Assembly (NCBI RefSeq): GCF_944387275.1
Contig: NZ_CALXEG010000032.1
Location: 1 to 37,760 of the forward strand
DNA: 37,760 nt
Source of the DNA: an uncultured Pseudoflavonifractor sp.
GTDB lineage: Bacteria > Bacillota > Clostridia > Oscillospirales > Oscillospiraceae
Reading direction: 5' to 3'
The notes under the pieces were generated by a model. The model saw only the letters and a program-made list of their open reading frames with translations. It made no database searches and had not been told where the DNA came from. How positions within the stretch are numbered: the stretch's first letter is position 1; every line of letters starts with the position of its first letter. Shown here in pieces: positions 30,947 through 37,760 of this stretch. The translations under genes were made by a program, and so were the position numbers.

Positions 30947-30975
30947 TTGCCCTCTGTATTCCTCTTCTGTATAAT
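30947..30975 (+). promoter_or_regulatory. Promoter of the sigma/CHAT operon
   Basis: TTGCCC (30947-30952), 17-nt spacer, TATAAT (30970-30975); the start codon is about 62 nt downstream of the predicted transcript start. The divergent region 30846-31042 also holds the AT-rich dyad CAGAAAAAA/TTTTTTCTG near 30915-30934, between the two operons. Confidence 0.65.
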
Positions 30976-31042
30976 ATAGGATATTCCCTCTCCTGTCCAA
31001 CGGTAGAACGGGATCCATCTGGCAAAAAAGGAGTGATGACGG

Positions 31043-31834
31043 ATGGAATTTGGATCTCAGAACTTTTTCAACCGGCTCAAGGCCGGCGTGACTGCCGGCG
31101 ACCCGGACGTCTATGTGGACCTGAACGACATGGTGGACCGCTCTGTCAGATACCTGGTCAGCGCTCAGGTGAACGCCTCCGATGTGGAAGACGTGCTCCA
31201 GGAGATCAAAATCACAGTCTGGCGGCAGATGAGCTTTTTTCTCCAGTCCTCGGCCGACAACACCCCCTCCCAGCGGAACGCCTGGCTGATCAAGGTGACC
31301 AAGAGCCGGATCAACGACTTCCGCCGCAAGAATTACGTGAACCGCCCCCAGCAGCTTGAGGACGGCGACACCTCCGGCGGCGGCACGCCCCCCGAGCCCC
31401 ACCCCGACCTGTCCTCCCTCTTGACCGCGGAGCAGCAGATCAACTACGAGCGCTGCTGCCGGGCCATCTCCCACATCTGCAATCTGGACATGGCCCCCGA
31501 CCGGCTGCTGGCCTGCCTCTACAACGGCGTTCTCATCCCCGCCGCCTCCACCGGCGGCGCCCGGAAAAAAGGGGACCCGTCGGCCATCCTCCGCCGCTTC
31601 TCCGGCCAGCCTCTGTCCGCGCTCCGGGCCGCTCTGTGGCGCGAGCTGCGCCAGCTGCTCATCCTTCCGCCGCCGGAAGGCCTCCTGGCGCCCCTGGACC
31701 GGAAGCTGGCAGGCGGCGCGGCGGACACGCCTTTCCAGCTGACCGCAAGGGAGATCACCCTTGTCACCAGCAGGAGCAGGACCTCGGTCAAAAAGAGCCG
31801 CAACGAAATTCTGGGAGGTACCCTCGATGAGTGA
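31043..31834 (+). CDS. ECF-type RNA polymerase sigma factor
   Basis: A 263-aa sigma-70 family protein of ECF layout. Region 2 (about 25-100) includes VRYLVSAQVNASDVEDVLQEIKITVWRQM and AWLIKVTKSRINDFRRKNY. A long linker (about 100-225) has an insertion relative to usual about 180-aa ECF factors. The C-terminal region-4 helix-turn-helix is LTAREITLVTSRSRTSVKKSRNEIL. It would direct polymerase to a small regulon once released from its partner. AAGGAG is 9 nt before the ATG. Its stop overlaps the start of the zinc-finger gene (ATGAGTGA), a typical sigma/anti-sigma arrangement. No second promoter that could be its own target was recognised. Confidence 0.85.
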   Translation: MEFGSQNFFNRLKAGVTAGDPDVYVDLNDMVDRSVRYLVSAQVNASDVEDVLQEIKITVWRQMSFFLQSSADNTPSQRNAWLIKVTKSRINDFRRKNYVNRPQQLEDGDTSGGGTPPEPHPDLSSLLTAEQQINYERCCRAISHICNLDMAPDRLLACLYNGVLIPAASTGGARKKGDPSAILRRFSGQPLSALRAALWRELRQLLILPPPEGLLAPLDRKLAGGAADTPFQLTAREITLVTSRSRTSVKKSRNEILGGTLDE

Positions 31835-32417
31835 ACATATCACACTGGAAGAGCTCTTCGCCTTTGTCTACGACGACAGCATGGGCCCCGAGGCCATGGC
31901 CCGGGCCGCCCGGGTCAACGCCCATCTGATGGCCTGTCCCGCCTGCCAGGACGCCTGCCGGGCCCTGATGGACCTGCGGGAATCGGCGGACGGGCTGGCC
32001 TTCCGCGGCGCCGCCACGGACCGGCCCGGCGTGGCGGACCGCCTGCTGGAGGGCGCCGCCTGGTTCCGCCTGCGGGTCCAGGACGCGGCCCGGAAGCTGC
32101 TGCTGGACGCCGCCCGGTTCGGCGAGTGCGACTTCGGCCACCCCATCCCCGTGGGGGCCCGCTCGGCGGGAGGCGGCTGCGCCGCCATGGACCGGCTGGT
32201 GGACAATGAGAACAGCTGCAACCAGTTTGCCGTACGGGACGGCGCACTCACCGTCCGGCTGGACGCGGAGGAGGTGTCCTCCCTCCGTCCCACGGCGGTG
32301 CTCCTGCGGGAGGACGGCTCCCCCGCCGCCATCCAGGAGATGGTCCTGGACGGCCAGGCGTGGACCGCGGAATTCCACGGCGTGGAGGACGGCTCCTATG
32401 AACTTGCCGTCCTCTGA
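31827..32417 (+). CDS. Zinc-finger (zf-HC2-like) anti-sigma factor candidate
   Basis: A 196-aa soluble protein. The N-terminal about 50 residues contain the ZAS-like motif NAHLMACPACQDAC (His-x3-Cys-x2-Cys, residues about 32-40), typical of zinc anti-sigma domains. The C-terminal half (about 110-196) is a beta-rich domain (NQFAVRDGALTVRLDAEEV, GQAWTAEFHGVEDGSYELAV) that resembles a small Ig-like fold. No membrane helix is present, so the signal is probably cytoplasmic. GGGAGG is 8 nt before the ATG. It overlaps the sigma gene by 8 nt upstream and the CHAT gene by 20 nt downstream, implying tight stoichiometry. It may be the CHAT substrate, by analogy to protease-released sigma systems; inference. 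Confidence 0.8.
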   Translation: MSEHITLEELFAFVYDDSMGPEAMARAARVNAHLMACPACQDACRALMDLRESADGLAFRGAATDRPGVADRLLEGAAWFRLRVQDAARKLLLDAARFGECDFGHPIPVGARSAGGGCAAMDRLVDNENSCNQFAVRDGALTVRLDAEEVSSLRPTAVLLREDGSPAAIQEMVLDGQAWTAEFHGVEDGSYELAVL

Positions 32418-35400
32418 CCCCCTCTCCCCCGGCCGCCTGGCCGCCCTGCGGGATGACGCGCTGGCCCGCGGCCAGGACCATGCCGCCCTTCTGTTCCAGC
32501 TCCACCTGCTGGCGCTGGAGCCCGTGCCGGAGGAGCGGGACCGCCTGCTCTTCCTGCTTCCGGAGCCCCTCCGGCAGCTGGCGGAAGCCCCCGCCTGCGC
32601 CGGCATGCTGCTGCGCCTCTTCTCCGGCAGCCCGGAACCCTGGGACCCATCCTCCTTCTCCTTCGGCACCGCCGCCCTGATGGAGACCGCCCTCCTCCTG
32701 CGGGAGGAGGCGGAGCACTTCTCCCCCCAGGCGGCCGAGGCCCTGGCACACCGCATCAATCAGACCATCTGGGACCTCTACGGCGAGAACTCCTATGTGT
32801 ACGAGATGCTCCTGCTCTACGAGATCGTCTACTACTACCAGGGCCAGCCGGGAGCGCCGGTCATCCCGCTCTACCGGGACGCCCTGGAGCCCTGTCTTGA
32901 CACGCTGGCTCAGATCGACGGAGCCAGCGTGTCTGATCTTCTGCTCATCGTGGCCGCCCTCCTCCGGGAGGACAAGGCCCGACTGCCCGAGGCGCGGACC
33001 CTGCTGGAGCGGTGCGTTGTCCTCCGGCAGGCCTGTTTTGAGGAGCGCAGCCCCTTTCTGATGGCGGCCCGCGGGAGTCTGATGGACCTGTGCTACGCCA
33101 TGGGGGACGCCGACGGCGCCCTGGAGGAGAGCCGCATCCTGCTGCGCCAGCCGGAGAACGACCTCACCCGGCCCATCCTCTGCCACACCTGCCTTCTGGC
33201 TGCCGATATCCTGCTGGACCGGCTGGATACCGCCGGTGTGGCGGACCATCTGCGCCGGACCGGGGCACTGCTGCGGCAGCTGCCCGCGGAGGCGGACCCG
33301 GACCGGCGTCTGCGCTTCCGGCTGCACACCGCCTGGGCCCGCTACTATTTTTCCAGCGCGGAGGAGCCCTCCGGCCTGAGCCGGATGGAGCTCCACGCCA
33401 AGCAGGCCTATCTGCTGGCCCGGCAGGAGAAATACGGCGGCGAGGACGTCCTGGTGGCCATCAACAACCTGCTCTACCCTCTGGCCTACTCCTCCCAGGA
33501 CAGGGAGGCCGTCCGGTTGGTCCGTGAGGCGGCCGGGCTGATAGACGCGGAGGGGCTGCACCATACCCGGGCAGCCGCCATCGTGGGCGTCACCGCCCGC
33601 CTGTTCGGCCTGGAGTCCCTGCTCCCCCGGGAGATGGCCCGCTCCCTCAGCAGCTTCTCCCTCTCGGAGAACGACACCGTGCTCCGCTTCTGGTCCCTCT
33701 TTGACGGGGCCTATTCCCAGCTTCAGGACGCCCAGCCCTCCGGGGCCCGGCTGGACCAGCTCGCCGCCGCGCTGGACCGCTGTCAGGCGCTGCTCAACCG
33801 GCTCCGCCCCGGCGTGACCTCCGCCTCCATCGCCCTCAAGCGGGCCAGGGCCCTCCTCTCCCTCCGCCAGGGGAGGGGCGACGCCGCCCGGCAGTGGACC
33901 CTCTCCGCCCTGGAGGACGCCCGGAACCACCCGGGGCTCCACCCCCAGGGCATGCTCTTCGGCACCGCCCTGCCCCTGCTGCCCTTTCTGCCCGACCTGC
34001 TGGACAGTGCCTCTCTCCAGGCCCTGCTGGACGAGCTGGCTGGCGGCATGGCCGACCGAATCCGCCGCATCCTGGACTGCCGGGATGAGGAGTATATCCT
34101 CAACTCCCTGTGGTCCAACACGGTAATTGTCAACTTCACCCTGGCCCTGGCCGATCAAGGTGTCATCGCCTGGGGCGCGGACCGGCTCTACGAGCTCATC
34201 ATCAACGGGAAGTCCATCTACTCCCGGTTGCTGCGCATCAGCCGCAGGCGGCGGGAGTCCCACCCGGAGGACGCCCCCATCTACCGCAGGATCGACAGCC
34301 TCCGCTCGGACATTATGGACGGAAAAGTGGAAAAACTGCTCCGGGGCGTCTCCCGGGACCTGTCCGGCCCGGAGGAGGAAAAACGGCTGCTGGAGCTCTC
34401 CCTGAAGGGGGACCTGCCCGGGGCCTTCCAGTGGATCACCTGCGGGGAGATCGGCCACCGCCTGCCGCCCGGCGCCGTGCTGCTGGACTACTACGCCTAC
34501 CCGGCCAACCGCTCCGGCCAGCTCCTGCCGGAGGATATGCGGTACGCGGTCTTTGCGCTCTTCCGCCGGGAGGATGGGACCCTCCGCCTGCGCCGCCTGC
34601 CCTCCGTGGATTTTCTCCAGGTGCGGCGCAGCCTCCTGTCCCTGACCGGCGGCCCGTCCGCTGAGCGTGAGGGCTGCTGCCGGGCCCTGTACCGGCTGCT
34701 GTTTCAGCCGGCGGAGCCCTTTATCGGCCCGGAGGTCCGCACCCTCTTCCTCTCCCCGGACGGAGATCTGCCCAAGCTGCCCTTCGGCCTTCTACAGCCG
34801 GAGCGGGATACCTTTCTCTGCGACTGGTACAGCCTGATCTACCTGGAGAGCGCCCGGGACCTGAAGGCGGATCAGGCCATCGACCCGGTGGGACGGGAGG
34901 CCCTGGTGATGGGCAACCCGGACTTCTCCCTCACCCCGGTGGACCCGGCCCAGGTCCCGCCCGGTCTGGCGGGCAATCTGGTGGACAAGGTGCCCTTCAC
35001 CAAACTGGAGGCCCAGATGGTGGCGGAGAAGACCGGCACTGTCCCGCTGATGCGGCGAAAGGCGGACAAGCACGCCCTCCAGGACTGCCGGGCCTCCATC
35101 ATCCATATCGCCACCCACGGGGCCTTTTTCAGCGGCGGTGAGGACGGCAGCGGGGCGTATGAATACGCCTCCAATCCCATGGGCCGGGCCTGCCTGTACT
35201 TTGCCGGCGCCAACGACTGGCTCCTGACCGGCCGGCAGGACCCGGTGCTGGGCAACGGCGTGCTCACCGCCGAGGAGCTGTGCCACTGCCGGATGTCCCC
35301 GCCCGATCTGGTGGTCCTGTCCGCCTGCTTCAGCGGCATGGGGGACATGCGCCAGGGCAACGGCATCGTGGGGCTCCAGACCGCCTTCAAGGTCCAGGGC

Positions 35401-35697
35401 GCCAGGGCCATGCTCCTGTCCATCTGGGAGGCCGACGACTTCGCCTCTCTGGTGCTGATGGACCGGTTTTATGACAATCTTGTCTCCATGCCCGCCGGCC
35501 AGGCCCTCCGGAACGCCCAGCGCTACCTGCGCACGGTCACCATCGGTGCGCTGGACGAAGCCGGATGGTTCGACCCCCGCCGTCTCCGCCGCATCGGCCT
35601 GGTGGCGGAGGACATGCGCAGAATGTCCCGGCTCAGCCCCGCGCACCGGCCCTTTGCCTCTCTTCGCTGCTGGGGCGGCTACATCCTCTACGAATAA
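32398..35697 (+). CDS. Helical-repeat (TPR-like) CHAT-domain caspase-type protease
   Basis: A 1,099-aa cytosolic protein. Residues 1 to about 700 are alpha-helical repeats of TPR-like spacing. The C-terminal third is a CHAT domain: LFLSPDGDLPKLPFGLL (about 782-798), ARDLKADQAID, ALVMGNPDFSLT, SIIHIATHGAFFSG with catalytic His907, NGVLTAEELCHCRMSPPDLVVLSACFSG with catalytic Cys977, then GLQTAFKVQGARAMLLSIWEADD. CHAT proteases are caspase relatives, including the TPR-CHAT partner of type III-E CRISPR; no CRISPR genes are here. The ATG at 32398, inside the end of the anti-sigma gene, has GGAGG 9 nt upstream. Context suggests a protease that switches the neighbouring sigma factor on upon an unknown stimulus sensed by the repeats. 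Confidence 0.92.
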   Translation: MNLPSSDPLSPGRLAALRDDALARGQDHAALLFQLHLLALEPVPEERDRLLFLLPEPLRQLAEAPACAGMLLRLFSGSPEPWDPSSFSFGTAALMETALLLREEAEHFSPQAAEALAHRINQTIWDLYGENSYVYEMLLLYEIVYYYQGQPGAPVIPLYRDALEPCLDTLAQIDGASVSDLLLIVAALLREDKARLPEARTLLERCVVLRQACFEERSPFLMAARGSLMDLCYAMGDADGALEESRILLRQPENDLTRPILCHTCLLAADILLDRLDTAGVADHLRRTGALLRQLPAEADPDRRLRFRLHTAWARYYFSSAEEPSGLSRMELHAKQAYLLARQEKYGGEDVLVAINNLLYPLAYSSQDREAVRLVREAAGLIDAEGLHHTRAAAIVGVTARLFGLESLLPREMARSLSSFSLSENDTVLRFWSLFDGAYSQLQDAQPSGARLDQLAAALDRCQALLNRLRPGVTSASIALKRARALLSLRQGRGDAARQWTLSALEDARNHPGLHPQGMLFGTALPLLPFLPDLLDSASLQALLDELAGGMADRIRRILDCRDEEYILNSLWSNTVIVNFTLALADQGVIAWGADRLYELIINGKSIYSRLLRISRRRRESHPEDAPIYRRIDSLRSDIMDGKVEKLLRGVSRDLSGPEEEKRLLELSLKGDLPGAFQWITCGEIGHRLPPGAVLLDYYAYPANRSGQLLPEDMRYAVFALFRREDGTLRLRRLPSVDFLQVRRSLLSLTGGPSAEREGCCRALYRLLFQPAEPFIGPEVRTLFLSPDGDLPKLPFGLLQPERDTFLCDWYSLIYLESARDLKADQAIDPVGREALVMGNPDFSLTPVDPAQVPPGLAGNLVDKVPFTKLEAQMVAEKTGTVPLMRRKADKHALQDCRASIIHIATHGAFFSGGEDGSGAYEYASNPMGRACLYFAGANDWLLTGRQDPVLGNGVLTAEELCHCRMSPPDLVVLSACFSGMGDMRQGNGIVGLQTAFKVQGARAMLLSIWEADDFASLVLMDRFYDNLVSMPAGQALRNAQRYLRTVTIGALDEAGWFDPRRLRRIGLVAEDMRRMSRLSPAHRPFASLRCWGGYILYE

Positions 35698-35725
35698 TGT
35701 TTTTTCCGGCCCTGCCGTGACAATC

Positions 35726-35778
35726 TCCTCCCTGCTCCGTTTTATTGGGTGTATGAGCCCAATACAGAGCAGGGAGGA
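35726..35778 (+). promoter_or_regulatory. Terminator-like hairpin that also hides a Shine-Dalgarno
   Basis: Perfect 12-bp stem TCCTCCCTGCTC/GAGCAGGGAGGA (35726-35737/35767-35778) with an inner stem ATTGGG/CCCAAT (35744-35749/35758-35763). TTTTTT follows at once, then ATG at 35785. The 3' arm contains AGGGAGG, the only ribosome site of the next gene. One structure can thus stop transcription and block translation. Confidence 0.8.
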
Positions 35779-35784
35779 TTTTTT

Positions 35785-36786
35785 ATGGAACACATTTCTT
35801 TTTTCTCCTCAGACGGACAGCCCCAATCCCCCGAGAGGCCCGGCGCTGTGGGGCTGGACGCCGGGGAGGTTTTCCCCGTCCACTCCGCCACGAAGGAGGA
35901 CGAGGATATTGACGAGGATATTATGGACTGGCTGCTGGATGGAGCATACAGCTCCGATGAGGAGGCCGATGTGGATGCAGAGGATGACGAGGAGGAAGAG
36001 GACGACCTCAGCTGGAGAGACAACATTGACGCGGCCATTGATGCGTCGATAGAGGACAGGGAGGCCGCCATCCACTGGAAGAACAAGGTCAACGATGCCC
36101 TGGATGAGTGGGAGGTGGACGGGGAGGACAACATTGACGACATGGATCTCGAGGCGCTTCTCGAGATGCTGTCCCGCCATGAGGACCAGCGCAAGGCCCT
36201 TCTCCGGCGGGTGCAGTCCGAGCTCCGGGAGGAGCTCAACCGCCGCGGATACCGCTATATCGAGGGGGAGATGACCCATTACAGCGAGGGACACAGGAAA
36301 AGCGAGCCGGCCTTTTTCGTCCTATCCACCCACTTTGACCTGTCCATCACGCTGGAAGACCGGCCTCACTGCTGTGTGCGGTTCAAGGTGACGTTTCCCA
36401 TTCTCTGCGGGCCGGAGATGGCGCCGGCCCTGTTGATGCGCCTCGCCGAGTTCAACAAGGCCATGCGCTACTTCAGCTGGAACTATGACTCCAGCGACCA
36501 TGCCATCACCCTGCGGGAGACCATCCCCTTCTGGGATGAGGAGCTGTCCCGCAAGGTGCTGAGCACACTGATGGGCTGTGTGCTCTACCTGCCCCTGATG
36601 GCCTTTCCCGAGTTGGAGTGGCTGTCCACCGGTATCATCACCACTAAGGTAGACGCCCAGCAGCTGGAAAAGATGCGGGAATTTCTCCAGCGGCTGGAGA
36701 GCGGCGGCCCCTGCCTGTCCCCCCGCGCACTCCAGCGCCTGCGGGACGGGCTGGCGTCCACCAAGCCTTATGAAGGAAAAATCTGA
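35785..36786 (+). CDS. Acidic protein with YbjN-like C-terminal domain
   Basis: A 333-aa soluble protein. The first about 110 residues are very acidic and probably disordered (DEDIDEDIMDW, DVDAEDDEEEEDD). Residues about 115-165 form a charged helix (DMDLEALLEMLSRHEDQRKALLRRV). The rest (about 175-320) has the alternating strands and helices of YbjN/secretion-chaperone-like folds (FFVLSTHFDLSI, CCVRFKVTFPILCGPEMAPALLMRLAEFNKAM, ITLRETIPFWDEELSRKVLSTLMG). That fold usually binds a partner protein. Assignment to YbjN is by pattern only. The ATG at 35785 has AGGGAGG 7 nt upstream, but buried in a hairpin with a U run. It follows the CHAT gene by 87 nt and may be its conditionally expressed partner or substrate. 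Confidence 0.78.
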   Translation: MEHISFFSSDGQPQSPERPGAVGLDAGEVFPVHSATKEDEDIDEDIMDWLLDGAYSSDEEADVDAEDDEEEEDDLSWRDNIDAAIDASIEDREAAIHWKNKVNDALDEWEVDGEDNIDDMDLEALLEMLSRHEDQRKALLRRVQSELREELNRRGYRYIEGEMTHYSEGHRKSEPAFFVLSTHFDLSITLEDRPHCCVRFKVTFPILCGPEMAPALLMRLAEFNKAMRYFSWNYDSSDHAITLRETIPFWDEELSRKVLSTLMGCVLYLPLMAFPELEWLSTGIITTKVDAQQLEKMREFLQRLESGGPCLSPRALQRLRDGLASTKPYEGKI

Positions 36787-36801
36787 TTTTTGGTGCAAAA
36801 A

Positions 36802-36826
36802 GGCCGGACAGCTGTGCTGTCCGGCC
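36802..36826. terminator. Bidirectional intrinsic terminator
   Basis: Perfect 11-bp stem GGCCGGACAGC/GCTGTCCGGCC (36802-36812/36816-36826), loop TGT, with AAAAA before and CTTTT after. It serves the YbjN-like gene (+) and the methyltransferase (-). Confidence 0.88.
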
Positions 36827-36848
36827 CTTTTATGGGTTCTGGGAAAAA

Positions 36849-37556
36849 TCAGGCCTTTCTGCCCACGTAGACCAGCTGAGTGCAGCGCTGGATGCCGGTG
36901 CGCTCATACCGCTCTTGGATGCTCTTGGCCTCGGCCAGCAGCTGCTCGTACTCCGGCTTGCCCGCGGCCTTCTTCTCCACGGCGGAGGCCAGCTTGGCGG
37001 TCTTGCCCGCCAGCTTCTTGTCCATCTCGGGCTCCTCCAGCAGGTCCACCGTCTTCACGTCGGTGAGCGGCAGAGAGCTGAGGATATCGACGATCTCCTG
37101 CCGGTTCCAGGTGGGACGCTGGAAGCCGCCGGAGAGCATGTCCAGCTTGGCCTCCAGGCTGTGCTGGAGGAAGTGGGTCTGCTGGGCCTCGTTCTGGTTG
37201 TCCGAGTACATCTCGTTGACCAGGAACCAGCCGCCGGGCTTGAGCACCCGCAGCATCTCCTGCAGCACCGCGTTGTAATCCTCAATGTGGTGCAGGGTGT
37301 TGGAGATGGCCACCAGCTCAAAGGTGTCGTCGGGGAAATCCATGTGGGCGCCGTCGCCCTGGACAAAGGTGATCCCCTTGCCGCCGTTCTTCTCCTTGGC
37401 CTCCTCCACAGTCTTGGGGTCGCACTCCAGGCCGATGACCTCGGAGCCCTCCGGCATGGCCTCCACCAGGGTAAAGGCAAACTCACCGAACCGGGTGCCC
37501 ACATCCAGGGCCTTGCCCGGCTTCAGGCCGGGCAGATATTCTTTCAGATGCAGCAT
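36849..37556 (-). CDS. Class I SAM-dependent methyltransferase
   Basis: A 235-aa cytosolic Methyltransf_11/25-type enzyme. Motif I is ALDVGTRFGEFAFTLVE (about 16-32), the acidic loop IGLECD ends motif II, then FVQGDGAHMDFPDDTFELVAISNTLHHI (motif III/IV, about 64-91) and LRVLKPGGWFLVNEM (about 102-116). Motif I has TRFGE where G-G-G-x-G is more common. The C-terminal about 80 residues are charged helices (AKLASAVEKKAAGKPEYEQLL). The substrate is unknown; the family covers small molecules such as quinones. AAGGA lies 10 nt before the ATG. It lies downstream of the glutamate synthase gene on the same strand, separated by a GC-rich hairpin. Confidence 0.88.
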   Translation of the reverse strand: MLHLKEYLPGLKPGKALDVGTRFGEFAFTLVEAMPEGSEVIGLECDPKTVEEAKEKNGGKGITFVQGDGAHMDFPDDTFELVAISNTLHHIEDYNAVLQEMLRVLKPGGWFLVNEMYSDNQNEAQQTHFLQHSLEAKLDMLSGGFQRPTWNRQEIVDILSSLPLTDVKTVDLLEEPEMDKKLAGKTAKLASAVEKKAAGKPEYEQLLAEAKSIQERYERTGIQRCTQLVYVGRKA

Positions 37557-37599
37557 GACTGCGATATCCTTCTTTCTGGCTGTTCTTCATTCTCCGGGC

Positions 37600-37632
37600 G
37601 GCAGGCGGCGTGGAGAGAGCACGCCGCCTGCC
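37600..37632 (-). terminator. GC-rich hairpin between the glutamate synthase and methyltransferase genes
   Basis: Perfect 13-bp stem GGCAGGCGGCGTG/CACGCCGCCTGCC (37600-37612/37620-37632), loop GAGAGAG. No U run, so read-through into the methyltransferase is possible. Confidence 0.55.
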
Positions 37633-37649
37633 CGCCGTTGTATTCTGTC

Positions 37650-37760
<111 letters not shown>

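Noticed and set aside
29265..30974. 569-codon open frame antisense to the Lon-like gene
   Set aside because: Shadow frame; the Lon-like protein has Walker, sensor and protease-domain motifs.
32398..35697. Type III-E CRISPR (craspase) locus because of the TPR-CHAT protein and sigma factor
   Set aside because: No gRAMP/Cas7-like gene, no Cas1/2 and no repeat array in the window; only the CHAT-sigma theme is shared.

Overview
The window is GC-rich, compactly coded DNA of a Gram-positive anaerobe. Strong AGGAGG ribosome sites with about 7 nt spacing, frequent GTG/TTG starts, a 4Fe-4S serine dehydratase, an SLH-anchored subtilase and a selenocysteine-containing SelD together suggest a high-GC Oscillospiraceae/Clostridia gut bacterium (Flavonifractor/Lawsonibacter-like). 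The organism assignment is inference.

Left part (1-19.4 kb), mostly housekeeping: pyruvate kinase (-), a CNNM/CBS/CorC membrane protein (-), a CLC-type antiporter with a YtcJ-like amidohydrolase (+), an ArsR-type regulator (-), a 1.73-kaa secreted S8 protease with three SLH repeats (-), serine dehydratase sdaAB-sdaAA (+), two uncharacterised proteins, an ROK/ASKHA-type kinase (-) and selD (-). SelD is read through an in-frame UGA at codon 17, with a bacterial SECIS hairpin directly behind it. Two copies of a small hairpin cassette lie at gene ends, one after pyk and one before sdaAB. In both, the cassette separates the real gene end from a diverged second copy of that same end.

Central part (19.5-27.7 kb), the main discovery: a gene for a 363-aa P-loop ATPase is cut in two by a 7,094-bp element (19806-26899). 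Joining the flanks at a shared CCCA core restores one uninterrupted reading frame (TAPH|VVEP). The element ends in a large serine recombinase, preceded by a translationally coupled 37-aa ORF. Its cargo looks like an RNA-repair or RNA-surveillance module: RtcB ligase (broken by a frameshift exactly at the guanylylated-histidine motif), a DUF2828/vWA protein resembling Ro60, two tandem tRNA-like RNA modules in the leader of that gene (Y-RNA-like, with a covarying acceptor-type stem), and two divergent, overlapping WYL-domain regulators.

Right part (27.7-37.8 kb): a divergent proteolysis/signalling locus. Leftward: a Lon-like AAA+ protein that keeps the protease Ser but lacks the catalytic Lys, followed by a five-TM HEXXH protein. 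Rightward: ECF-type sigma factor, zinc-finger anti-sigma-like protein, a 1,099-aa helical-repeat/CHAT protease, and an acidic YbjN-like protein whose Shine-Dalgarno is locked in a 12-bp terminator-like hairpin. A SAM methyltransferase and the last codons of a glutamate synthase small subunit close the window. No rRNA, canonical tRNA or CRISPR array was seen.
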